Origin: Zygnema cylindricum | Taxonomy: Eukaryota > Streptophyta > Zygnematophyceae > Zygnematales > Zygnemataceae | Length of the DNA stretch: 64,000 nt | Assembly (NCBI GenBank): GCA_037447655.1 | Contig: JBBHKE010001289.1 | Location: 257,188-321,187 of the forward strand | Direction of reading: 5' to 3' | Shown here: positions 11,061-19,850 of the stretch, in pieces | Layout of the letters: every line of letters begins with the position of its first letter | Numbering within the stretch: position 1 is the first letter of the stretch | The notes under the pieces: generated by a model | Databases searched by the model: none | What the model saw: only the letters and a program-made list of their open reading frames with translations | Told to the model about the DNA's origin: nothing | Made by a program: the position numbers and the translations under genes

Positions 11061-12519
11061 TTCCCTCTCCATAAGTTTGAGGTTCATCTTGATGAGATAG
11101 TTTTGCTACCTTGTTATTAACCTGTTTTTCTAGCAATCTTTTGCTACCTCTCCTCCCCCCCTCAAAATTTGAGGCCGGAATATATGGTTCTCGTGGATTC
11201 TTTCGAACAATCTCGGTTTCTCCCCTATCCCTTGATTCCGAATCAATTTCCACCACGTCTTCCGCTTCGGGTAGAGTTGTCACTGGAGTTTCCACAACCG
11301 AGTCCTTTTCGGTCTGATTTGTACCTGCAATAATGTTATCTTCTCTAAAACCTGGATAGTTAGGAAGCTCAAAGTCATCAAAATTTTCTGACTCAAATCT
11401 GATTTTTACTGACTTCGTATATTTGAAGGGATCCACAGACTTTCCTTCATCCATAACTACTAGATGCTTTACTAAGATTATATCTTCATTTTTTAGATCA
11501 CAAGCTCTATATCGTTTAACATCCTCATCATATCCTAATAAGTATCCCGGTTTTCCTTTAGGATCTAGCTTCCAATTAGACCGATCTGTATCTAGACTGA
11601 ATACTTGACTGCCGAAAACCTTTAAATGAGATATGTCTGGTTTCTGGCCTGTCCATCTCTCATAAGGTGTTTGATCTTTTATAGCCGAAGTAAGAACTCT
11701 ATTTTTGAGGTAATTAGCACAGTTCATTGCTTTTGCCCAAAACCTTTTTCCTATCTTCTTATCTGACAACAAACTTCTAGCACTAATACTTAGTGTTCTA
11801 TTTAACCTTTCAGCTACCCCATTATGTTCCGGGTTTTTTTGGAACTGTCTTTTGGTGTTGAACCCTATCTTCCCTCAGAAAATCCTCAAACTGGTTAGAA
11901 GTATACTCTCCACTATTGTCACTCCTTATTCTCTTGATTGAAGTTTCATGGAGTTTTTCGCTCCATGCTTTATATTGTCTAAAACAATCGTGAGTTTCGG
12001 ACTTGTTTTTCAAAAAATACACTCGGGAATACCGAGACCATTCATAAGTGATGGTCATCATAAATCTCTTCCCCTCGGTGAGGGCACTTTAGCCGGTCCC
12101 CAAATATCTGTATGTACTAGATCTAGAATTTTTTCTCCCTTATAGGTGGTTGTTATAGGAAAGGGTAATCTGTGTGCTTTACCTTGAGCACATCCACTAC
12201 AATCACTTATATCATCACTCTCACTGAACTGAATCCCTTCCACTACTCCTATCTTTTTCATCTCTCTTAACTTATCTAGATTCACATGCCCAAGCCTCTT
12301 ATGCCACATCATAATATCATGAACACCAGCATAATAAAGTTTCTTCATTTCATTACTTAAAATCAGCCTAAACATCCCATGGCTACCTTTCTCAGCAATG
12401 AAATAGACATCCTCCTCAAAACTAGCAGTAAAGACTCCTTCCCTAGTGCTAGTAAAAAAGCCCTTATCATCTAATACAGATGTAGAGATGAGGTTTTTGT
12501 TCAGCTCTGGAATAAACAA
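11061..12519 (-). pseudogene. A-2 GAG-pre-integrase and integrase
   Basis: The HHCC zinc-binding region (MWHKRLGHVN then CSGCAQGKAHRLPF) is followed by HTDIWGPAKV with the first catalytic Asp, then RSDNSGEY with the second. The usual NGVAERLNR block with the Glu is only partly readable because of a frameshift near 11820. The C-terminal part (RWTGQKPDISHLKVFGSQV) is open. The DNGGE consensus reads DNSGE here. The domain order and length match A-3. Confidence 0.85.
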
Positions 12520-13855
12520 TACATCGGAGAATGTTACTATGGATGTCTTTCCTTCTACTAACCCTTTTGATCTACCGATCCTACAAGAGTAGTGGTGACT
12601 ATCCTCCCATCCCCGTACTCTATCTCTACGGTGGGAATCTTTCTTATCTTAGTGAACACGTGCCTATCCTTACACATGTGCATGGAGGCACCTGAATCTA
12701 TAATCCAGCCTGCTTCACCTTTCAATCCACCGTAAGCACATTTCTGCCTTTGTGGAATTTCGACCTCGTTTTTCGCCTCCAACTCCTCATCCAAAAGGAG
12801 CTCATCGTCCTCGTCCTCGGATTCCGCCTCATGTATCTGTGTCACAAGGGCCTTTTTCTTTCCTCTCGAGGTACCACCGATCTGCCCCTCCTTTAATTGA
12901 AGCTCGGTTAGCTTAGTGCACTCTGCCATAGAGTGCCCTGGTTTCTTCCAAAAATGACATAAACCTTTGGGAGCCCTAAGCCCGAACTCGTCGACCTGAT
13001 TTTTTTGCTCCCTTCCCCCATAGTTTCCGACCGATTTCCGGGAATCCTTGTTCCTCCAATCGCTCGAAGTTGCCAAGGCTTGGCCACTCTTTCCTCCCCT
13101 TTGGATCTCAATTGTATTCTCCCGAACAAGAATCATCCCTACCACTGAGTTCCATATCCACCTTGAGTCCGGCAAGTCTTGCACACGGTTGACTATGTTC
13201 TCGAACTCATCGGGTAACTTCATCAGTAAACAGTTAACCTTTTTTTTTCACTAAAATTTTTTCCCGCACTCTCCAGCTCCATGAAGAGTGTAGCAAGCTC
13301 ATTGCAAAAATCCAACATATTTCCCCCTTTGTATACATATTCCTTAACTTTTTGATCAGCCAGCTATTGTAGCTGAATCGTACCACTTTGGTACATCTCT
13401 ATGAGAGCCATCCACAGATCGGATGCCCTTTCTACCTGCAAATGAAGACATGCAAGTCCTTGAGTAAGATGGCGTAGGATGAAGTGTTTTGCCGCCATAT
13501 TGTTGAAATCCCAAGTTTGAGTATCATTCTCCTCGTTCCTCGGAATAGGTGACATGAATGCTGAACCAATTGCTATTGGTGTGGTCGTCTCCTTCTCCGC
13601 TCCTTTGTCCACCACCTCTCCTTCTTTTGTCTCCTCCGTTGAAGATGGACCTGCTTTCTTTGTGAATCTGCTTCCTTCAAACCCTAGAGGAATTCCAAGA
13701 CTTGATGGACGCCCCAATCGTCCACTCACTATCCCCCAAAACCTTTTTTCGCATAGAGCTCCTATCATCATACTTTCCCAGTATATGAGGCCAGTTCCAT
13801 TAAAGATTGGTACCCTAAAGGGTGGGCCGATAACCTGAAACTCAGAGACCTCCAT
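12520..13855 (-). pseudogene. A-2 gag and protease
   Basis: gag starts at an ATG complementary to 13853-13855, inside the 5' LTR, and reads MEVSEFQV through the primer binding site. A frameshift near 13364 breaks the N-terminal half. The zinc knuckle reads CHFWKKPGHSMAEC: the second Cys is Trp, so metal binding should be lost. The protease motif WIIDSGASMHMC is intact. The frame breaks again near 12558 before the pre-integrase region. Confidence 0.87.
13821..13835 (-). other. A-2 primer binding site, internal tRNA-iMet type
   Basis: In element sense GGTTATCGGCCCACC directly follows the LTR. It matches GGTTATGGGCCCACC, the complement of the plant initiator tRNA-Met anticodon stem-loop (recalled sequence), at 14 of 15 positions. 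It is also gag coding sequence. Confidence 0.8.
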
Positions 13856-14213
13856 AGTCCTCAGAGTGGACAGCTTCCGAGAAGCCTCTAGGATAACCCT
13901 GACCCCTTTGTGTTTCACCAAGAACAACTGCGACCCTGACAGACAAAAACTCTGATCAACTTCACCTCGTGATGGCAAGACTCCCTTGAGTCGATAGCAA
14001 AAAGAATCTCTGAATTTGCTCCCCTGAGAAGTAAGTTATAGAGGGTCAAAGTTGACCTTTTATACAGAAGCTCTCTAGGAGAGAGGGTCCGATCTCTCTC
14101 ACAGACTTCATCTATTGATGTACGGAGCCAATCAAATTACTCCTGCGTACACAAAAGTATAACTGCCGGTGTACTTTCTGTACGAACATTATACGACATG
14201 CCCTAAATGTCGA

Positions 14214-14283
14214 CACGTGGTATATCCGGATTCGCTCCCTTAATCCTCGGAGATGCCGCGATCGAATGTTAGTCCGCCACGTG
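14214..14283 (-). promoter_or_regulatory. Two G-box motifs in A-2 U3
   Basis: CACGTG occurs at 14214-14219 (GACACGTGG) and 14278-14283 (CCACGTGTC), 64 bp apart. The same pair is present in A-1 and partly in A-12. CACGTG is the core bound by plant bZIP and bHLH factors, so these may be promoter elements of the element. Activity is inferred. Confidence 0.5.
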
Positions 14284-14596
14284 TCATCCGATGTGGCGAT
14301 GATCAAAAACCGCCGAAATTCTCTTCCGCGATCTCGGCGTTTAATTTCGGCCGTCCGATTAAATTCACATTTAATCGTAGCCGTAATAAATAAATGCGCG
14401 GTATTCGTTTCTTATCCGTACCGTAATCCGTACTTGTACATTACTGGATCTATGTCTCCCGTAAAACTATTTTAGTTAAATGAACTATCAAACGTATAAA
14501 TGTTTAATTAATTATCAAACCCTATATTACGTAACACTTTCTCCAGAGTTAACGGTTAAAGCTACCGGCTACCGGCTGATTACCGACCGGCAGGTT

Positions 14597-14613
14597 CCAG
14601 GTTCAAAACCTGG
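14597..14613 (+). other. tRNA T-arm-like hairpin in A-2 5' LTR
   Basis: CCAGGTTCAAAACCTGG forms a perfect 5-bp stem with a 7-nt loop and fits the B-box consensus GWTCRANNC. It is antisense to the element. Upstream on the same strand are a D-arm-like TTAACGGTTAAAGCT and a CTACCGGC...CCGGCAG stem. There is no acceptor stem, so it is not a tRNA gene. Confidence 0.6.
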
Positions 14614-14858
14614 AGGTGGCACATATATTTTAGTAAATATATCCTTAATTATAAATAAACTAATATCTATATCCCGTAAACCTCTGGATAGCCTAGGAAG
14701 CCATTGCTCTAGCTTCCTCTCCAATTTCTCAGTGACTGCGACAAGTTTGAGAGTTGGAGAGAGAAGTTAGAGGTAGACTACCTCGGCTTCTTTCTATATT
14801 TCTATTTAGACCTAGAAAATACTTTAAAAGACCATTAATTTCTACATTAAATTCGTAG

Positions 14859-14959
14859 GTCGAAAAACACAAGACAACTCGTGGTAAATTATGAGTTCAA
14901 AATTGATCTAAATTGTGCTCTACATTTTTTTTTTCTCCATACAGTTGTTACGACGTTAA
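14859..14959 (+). repeat. About 101-bp direct repeat, right of A-2
   Basis: Counterpart of 8331-8433. It begins GTCGAAAAACACAAGAC and ends CGACGTTAA. It lies 7 bp beyond the A-2 target duplication. Confidence 0.8.
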
Positions 14960-16052
14960 TTTTTTTAGGAAAACGACAAGTAAAAACTTGTACTTTAGCA
15001 CATGGGTACATACCAAAAATATTAGGCTACGTAAAATGCAAGGAACACTAAACAAAATTGTTGCTCTCAAGTTGCTGGAGGAAATTATAGCACAAAAGCT
15101 CAGATGTTCACATAAACAAAAAACTACAAGATTTTTTTTTTCCATATTTTTAACCACCTCCTTTGTTTTAACAAATGAATATAACTTTGATTAAAGTTTT
15201 TCATCTATCATATTTTATGTTTTTTTTTCAGTATAATGTAAGGCACGTTTACGCTAAGTGTCGGATATTGTAATCGCAATTCAATTAATGCTACATTTTT
15301 ATATTAAAGGTGGAGTCAAAGTTACGTTTTCTTGCCATAGCTTAGAGTTAGAGTTAAGGTTAGAGCTATGCATTATGGTGAGGAGGATTTTTAGGTTATA
15401 AATAAATAAGTCCGTTTTTCGAAATCACATTTGTGGAAGCATTCAAGAAAGTACAAAATCGCTCATAACTGTATCCACTTAAAACAGAGTTCGTCTCAAT
15501 ACGCATATATTAGGCCGACCATATTTCTCACACACCCTCGCCCGTAAATATCTTCCAAACTTAATCCCTAATAATGACCTTACCATATAAACTGACGCGG
15601 TACGCTAAATGTCATTCAATAATACTACAAAAAAATATAAACTAAACAATAAAACAAACACTTGGAAAATTCATTAAGATGGTCCACCTAGCCAAAGTCG
15701 TGTTGTGGACTCAAATTATAGGACCATGTAACACGATCGATACCTTACCCGAACAAGCAAAGACCGAATTAATAGAAATTGAAGTGAGCACTCAAATTAT
15801 TTTAAGATTTTCACAATGTTTTATAACATTCTATCTCTTATTGTAAGAACTCTCTTGAATCACAATCAACCTGATGGTACCGCCCCATGTAGTTCTAATT
15901 AAGCAAACTTTCTTTGTATTGTAGCAGCAGCGGTTCATCTTTCCCACATAACAGGGTGTTAAAGTTGTTGGTAAGTATCTCGATGCATTGTGGGTGTAGA
16001 AGTGAAGTCAGATATCTAATTGAATGTTCAAAGGGTTTGTGTGTGGATAGGG
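14960..16052. other. Unassigned AT-rich host DNA
   Basis: No gene is supported. It contains long T runs. A segment near 15880-15930 resembles 7590-7640. It ends where a family A LTR start (TGTTGAAAAG) begins. Confidence 0.5.
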
Positions 16053-16062
16053 TGTTGAAAAG

Positions 16063-17101
16063 TGTAGAAACTAATGTTTTTATTAGTATTTTCTAGGTCT
16101 GAGAAGAAATATAGAAGTCAAGGCAGTCTATCTCTAACTTCTCTCTCCAACTCTCAAACTTGTCGCAGTCACTGAGAAATCGGAGAGGAAGCTAGAGCCA
16201 TGGCTACTTTGGCTATTCTGAGGTTTACGGGAATTTTATATTAGGGTTTATTTATTTATTTAAAAGGTATGTGCCGGCGGCAGAATTTGATCCTTCTACC
16301 TGCCGGCCGACAGACAGAAAATAGCCGGTAGCCTTAGCCGCTAAGTCTAGCGGTGGTATATAGTTTGATATTTATTTAAATATGTATACGTGCGATAAAC
16401 CATTTAACTGTAACGAATTACGGGATACATAGATCCAGTAATACATAATGTATGACTTACGGTACAAACATAAATCAGTACCGCGCATTTGTTTCGTAAA
16501 TGAAACAAATACCGCGCATGTATTTATTACGGCCACGATTAAATCCGAATTTGATCGGACGGCCAGGATTAGCGCCGAGATCGCGGAGGAAGATTTCGGC
16601 GGTTTGTGGCCATCGCCACATCGGATGACGCGTGGCGAAATTCCGTTGGATTGTGGAATCTCCGGAGATTATGGCACCGAATCCGGATTTGACATGTGTC
16701 GACATTTTGGCCATGTCGTACAATGTCCGTACATAAAGTACACCGGCAACTGTACTTTTGCGTACGGAACTCAATTTTGATTGGTTCCGTACATCAGTAG
16801 ATAGAGTCTGTGAGAGAGATAGGACTTAGAAAAATTAGAAGATAGGACCCCCTCTCCCAGAGAGCTTCTGTACAAAAGGTCAACTTTGACCCTCCATAAC
16901 TTACTGCTCAGGGGAGCAAATTCAGAGATTCTTTTTGCTACCGACTCAGGTGAGTCTTGCCTTTACAGGGGTGAAGGTGGTCAGGGTTTTTGATTGCCAG
17001 GGTGGCAAATATTTTTGCTGGAACACAAAGGGGACAGGATTATCCTAGAGGCTTCTTGGAAGCTGTCTACTCTGAGGACTTATGGAGGTCTCAGAGTTTC
17101 A
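16063..17101 (+). repeat. A-3 5' LTR (1039 bp)
   Basis: TGTAGAAACTAATG to CAGAGTTTCA. Landmarks in order: TATTTTCTAGGTCT, the AGCCATGGCT block, the antisense tRNA-like module (16271-16366), an ATTTGTTTC/GAAACAAAT inverted repeat flanked by ACCGCGCAT, the GTAC palindrome, and the ATG at 17082 that opens gag. R and poly(A) sites cannot be placed by eye. Confidence 0.93.
16727..16767 (+). promoter_or_regulatory. GTAC-rich palindrome in U3
   Basis: CCGTACATAAAGTACA, an 8-nt spacer, then TGTACTTTTGCGTACGG. The arms pair almost perfectly. An equivalent lies in each family A LTR with that region preserved, at the same distance before the GAGAGAGATAGGACTTAG stretch. It is a candidate protein-binding palindrome or transcript hairpin. 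No factor is known to me. Confidence 0.5.
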
Positions 17102-18491
17102 GGTTATGGGCCCACCCTCTAGGGTACAAATCTTTAATGGAACTGGCTTTATATACTGGGAAAGTATGATGATAGGAGCTCTATGCGAAAAAAGGTTTTG
17201 GGGGATAAAGAGTGGACGGTTGGGGCGTCCATCAAGTCTTGGAATTCCTCCAGGGTTTGGAGGAACCAGATTCACCAGGAAAGAGGACCCACCTTCAACG
17301 GAGGAAACAAAAGAAGGAGAGGTGGTGGACAAAGGAAAGGAGAAGGAGACGACCACACCAATAGCAACTGGTTCGACATTCATGTCACCTATTCCGAGGA
17401 ACGAGGAGAATGATACTGAAATCTGGGACTTCAACAATATGGCGGCAAAGCACTTCATCCTACGCCATCTCACTCAAGGACTTGCATGTCCTCATTTGCA
17501 GGTAGAAAGAGCATCCGATCTTTGGATGGCTCTCATAGAGATGTACCGAAGTGGTACGATTCAGCAACAACTTTTGGCTGATCAGAAAGTTAAGGAGTAT
17601 GTATACAAAGGGGGAAATATGTTGGATTTTTGCAATGAGCTTGCTACACTCTTCATGGAGCTACACAGTGCGGGAAAAGATTTTAGTGAAAAAGAAAAGG
17701 TTAACTGTTTACTGATGAAGTTACCTGATGAGTTCGTGAACATAGTTTACCGTGTGCAGGACTTGCCTGACTCAAGGTGGATATGGAACTCAGTGGTAGG
17801 GATGATTCTCGTTCAAGAGAATACAATTGAGATCCGAAGGGGAGGAAAGAGTGGCCAACCCTTGGCAACAGCGACTGATTCGAGGAACAGGGATTCCCGA
17901 AAACCGGTCGGAAACTATGGGGGTAGGGAGCAGAAAAAACAGGCCGATGAGTTCGAACCAAGGGCTCCCAAAGGACTATGTCACTTTTGTAAGAAACCGG
18001 GGCACTATATGGCAGAGTGCACTAAGCTAACCGAGCTTCGACTAAAGGAGGGGCAGACCGGTGGTACCCCGAGAGGAAAGAAAAAGGCCCTTGTCACACA
18101 GGTACTTGAGGCTGAATCCGAGGACGAGGACGATGAGCTCCTTTTGGATGAGGAGTTGGAGGCGAAAAATGAGGTCGAAATTCCACGAAGGCAGAAATGT
18201 GCTTACGGTGGAATGAAAGGCGAAGCAGGCTGGATCATAGATTCAGGTGCCTCCATGCACATGTGTAAGGATAGACACCTGTTTCATAAGATAAGAAAGA
18301 TTCCCACCGTAGAGATAGAGTACGGGGATGGGAGGATAGTCACCACTACTCTTGTAGGATCGGTAGATCTAAAAGTGTTAGAAGAAGGAAAGACATCCAT
18401 ATTAACATTCTCCGATGTATTATTTATTCCGGAGCTGAACAAAAATCTTATCTCTACATCAGTATTAGATGATAAGGGTTTTTTTTACTAG
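17082..18491 (+). CDS. A-3 gag and protease (open first part of gag-pol)
   Basis: This 469-codon frame starts at an ATG 20 bp before the LTR end and reads MEVSEF, then Q-V-M-G-P-P across the PBS. A second in-frame ATG lies inside the PBS at 17105. The first 250 residues are the gag capsid-like part. The zinc knuckle CHFCKKPGHYMAEC (C-X2-C-X4-H-X4-C) is at residues 300-313. An acidic stretch (ESEDEDDELLLDEE) follows, then the retropepsin motif DSGA at residues 387-390. The frame ends at a TAG just after a run of eight T at about 18479. A-2 has six T there, so slippage or indel in the homopolymer broke the polyprotein. Gag would package RNA and the protease would cleave the polyprotein. Confidence 0.9.
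   Translation: MEVSEFQVMGPPSRVQIFNGTGFIYWESMMIGALCEKRFWGIKSGRLGRPSSLGIPPGFGGTRFTRKEDPPSTEETKEGEVVDKGKEKETTTPIATGSTFMSPIPRNEENDTEIWDFNNMAAKHFILRHLTQGLACPHLQVERASDLWMALIEMYRSGTIQQQLLADQKVKEYVYKGGNMLDFCNELATLFMELHSAGKDFSEKEKVNCLLMKLPDEFVNIVYRVQDLPDSRWIWNSVVGMILVQENTIEIRRGGKSGQPLATATDSRNRDSRKPVGNYGGREQKKQADEFEPRAPKGLCHFCKKPGHYMAECTKLTELRLKEGQTGGTPRGKKKALVTQVLEAESEDEDDELLLDEELEAKNEVEIPRRQKCAYGGMKGEAGWIIDSGASMHMCKDRHLFHKIRKIPTVEIEYGDGRIVTTTLVGSVDLKVLEEGKTSILTFSDVLFIPELNKNLISTSVLDDKGFFY
17102..17116 (+). other. A-3 primer binding site, internal tRNA-iMet type
   Basis: GGTTATGGGCCCACC starts at the base after the LTR. It is an exact 15-nt complement of the recalled plant initiator tRNA-Met segment GGTGGGCCCATAACC (3' half of the anticodon arm removed at position 39). 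A conventional copia PBS would begin TGGTATCAGAGC, which is absent. Confidence 0.85.
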
Positions 18492-19850
18492 CACTAGGGA
18501 AGGAGTCTTTACTGCTAGTTTTGAGGATGATGTCTATTTCATTGCTGAGAAAGGTAGCTATTGGATGTTTAGGCTGATCTTAAGTAATGAAAAGAAGAAA
18601 CTTTATTATGCTGGTGTTCACGATATTGTGATGTGGCATAAGAGGCTTGGGCATGTGAATCTAGATAAGTTAAGAGAGATGAAAAAGATGGGAGTGGTGG
18701 AAGGGATTCAGTTCAGTGAGAGTGATGATATAAGTGATTGTAGTGGATGTGCTCAAGGTAAAGCACACAGATTACCCTTTCCTAAGTCAGTCACCTATAA
18801 GGGAGAAAAAATTCTAGATCTTGTACACACAGATATTTGGGGACCGGCTAAAGTGCCCTCATCGGGGGGGAAGAGATTTATGATGACTATAACTGATGAT
18901 TAGTCTCGGTATTCCCGGGTATATTTTTTGAAAAACAAGTCCGAAGCTGAGGATTGTTTTAGACAATATAAAGCATGGAACGAAAAACTCCATGAAACTC
19001 CAATCAAGAGAGTAAGGAGTGACAATGGTGGAGAGTATACTTCTAACCAGTTTGAGGATTTTCTGAGGGAAGATGGGGTTCAACACCAAAAGACAGTTCC
19101 AGAAAATCGGGAACAGAATGGGGTAGCTGAAAGGTTAAATAGAACACTAAGTGATAGTGCTAGAAGTATGTTGTCAGATAAAAAGATAGGGAAAAGGTTT
19201 TGGGCAGAAGCAATGAACTGTGCTAATTACCTCAAGAATAGAGTTCTTACTTCAGTTATAAGAGATCAAACACCTTATGAAAGATGGACAGGCCGGAAAC
19301 CAGACATATCTCACTTAAAGGTTTTCGGCAGTCAAGTGTTCAGTCTAGATACTGATCGGTCCAATTGGAAGCTAGATCCTAAAGGAAAACCGGGATACTT
19401 ATTAGGATATGATGAGGATGTTAAAGGATATAGAGCTTATGATCTAAAAAGGGAAGATATAATCTTAGTAAAGCATCTAGTAGTTATGGATGAAGGAAAG
19501 TCTGTGGATCCCTTCAAATATACGAAGTCAGTAAAAATCAGATTTGAGTCAGAAAATTCCGATGACTTTGAGCTTCCTAACTATCCAGGTTTTAGAGAAG
19601 ATGACATTCTTGCCGGAACAAATCAAACCGAAAAGGACTCGGCTGTGGAAACTCCAGTGACAACTCTACTCGAAGCGGAAGACGTGGTGGAAATTGATTC
19701 GGAATCAAGGGATAGGGGAGAAGTCGAGTTTGTTCGAAAGAATCCAGGAGAACCATCTATTCTGGCCTCAGATTTTGAAGGGGGGAGGAGAAGTAGCAAA
19801 AGACTGCTAGAAAAACAGGTTAATAACAAGGTAACAAAACTATCTCATCA
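18469..19850 (+). pseudogene. A-3 pre-integrase and integrase
   Basis: Continues in a shifted frame from the T run. The HHCC motif is complete (WHKRLGHVN ... CSGCAQGKAHRLPFP). First catalytic Asp in HTDIWGP near 18830, second in RSDNGGEY near 19020, Glu in NGVAERLNRT near 19125, so the DDE triad is preserved. TAG at 18901 replaces the Trp of the D-D-W-S-R motif that A-7 retains as TGG at 30357. The C-terminal part has RWTGRKPDISHLKVFGSQV. Apart from that stop the domain is undamaged. Confidence 0.9.

Larger units (their letters stand above)
8435..14846 (-). mobile_element. Copia element A-2, full length, coding-defective
   Basis: A complete minus-strand family A element of 6412 bp with two LTRs, PBS, gag-pol and purine tract. 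It is flanked by the target duplication TTAAA at 8430-8434 and 14847-14851, an exact 5-bp match that fixes both ends. gag-pol has several stops and frameshifts. The LTRs differ by 40 bp in length because the left one keeps an extra copy of a CGCGGTATT-containing segment. It is older than A-3. Confidence 0.93.
13836..14846 (-). repeat. A-2 5' LTR (1011 bp)
   Basis: It runs from TGAAACTCAGAGACC to TAATTTCTACA on the plus strand. The last 20 bp in element sense contain the gag start codon. It contains U3 signals (two G-boxes, a GTAC palindrome), the tRNA-like module and the AGCCATTGCT block near the LTR start. Confidence 0.92.

Noticed and set aside
16448-16780. 110-codon open frame in the A-3 5' LTR, also present in the 3' LTR (21839-22171)
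   Set aside because: It lies in U3, the opposite strand is open over the same stretch, it has no protein motif, and other subtypes break the frame. The two copies are simply the two LTRs.
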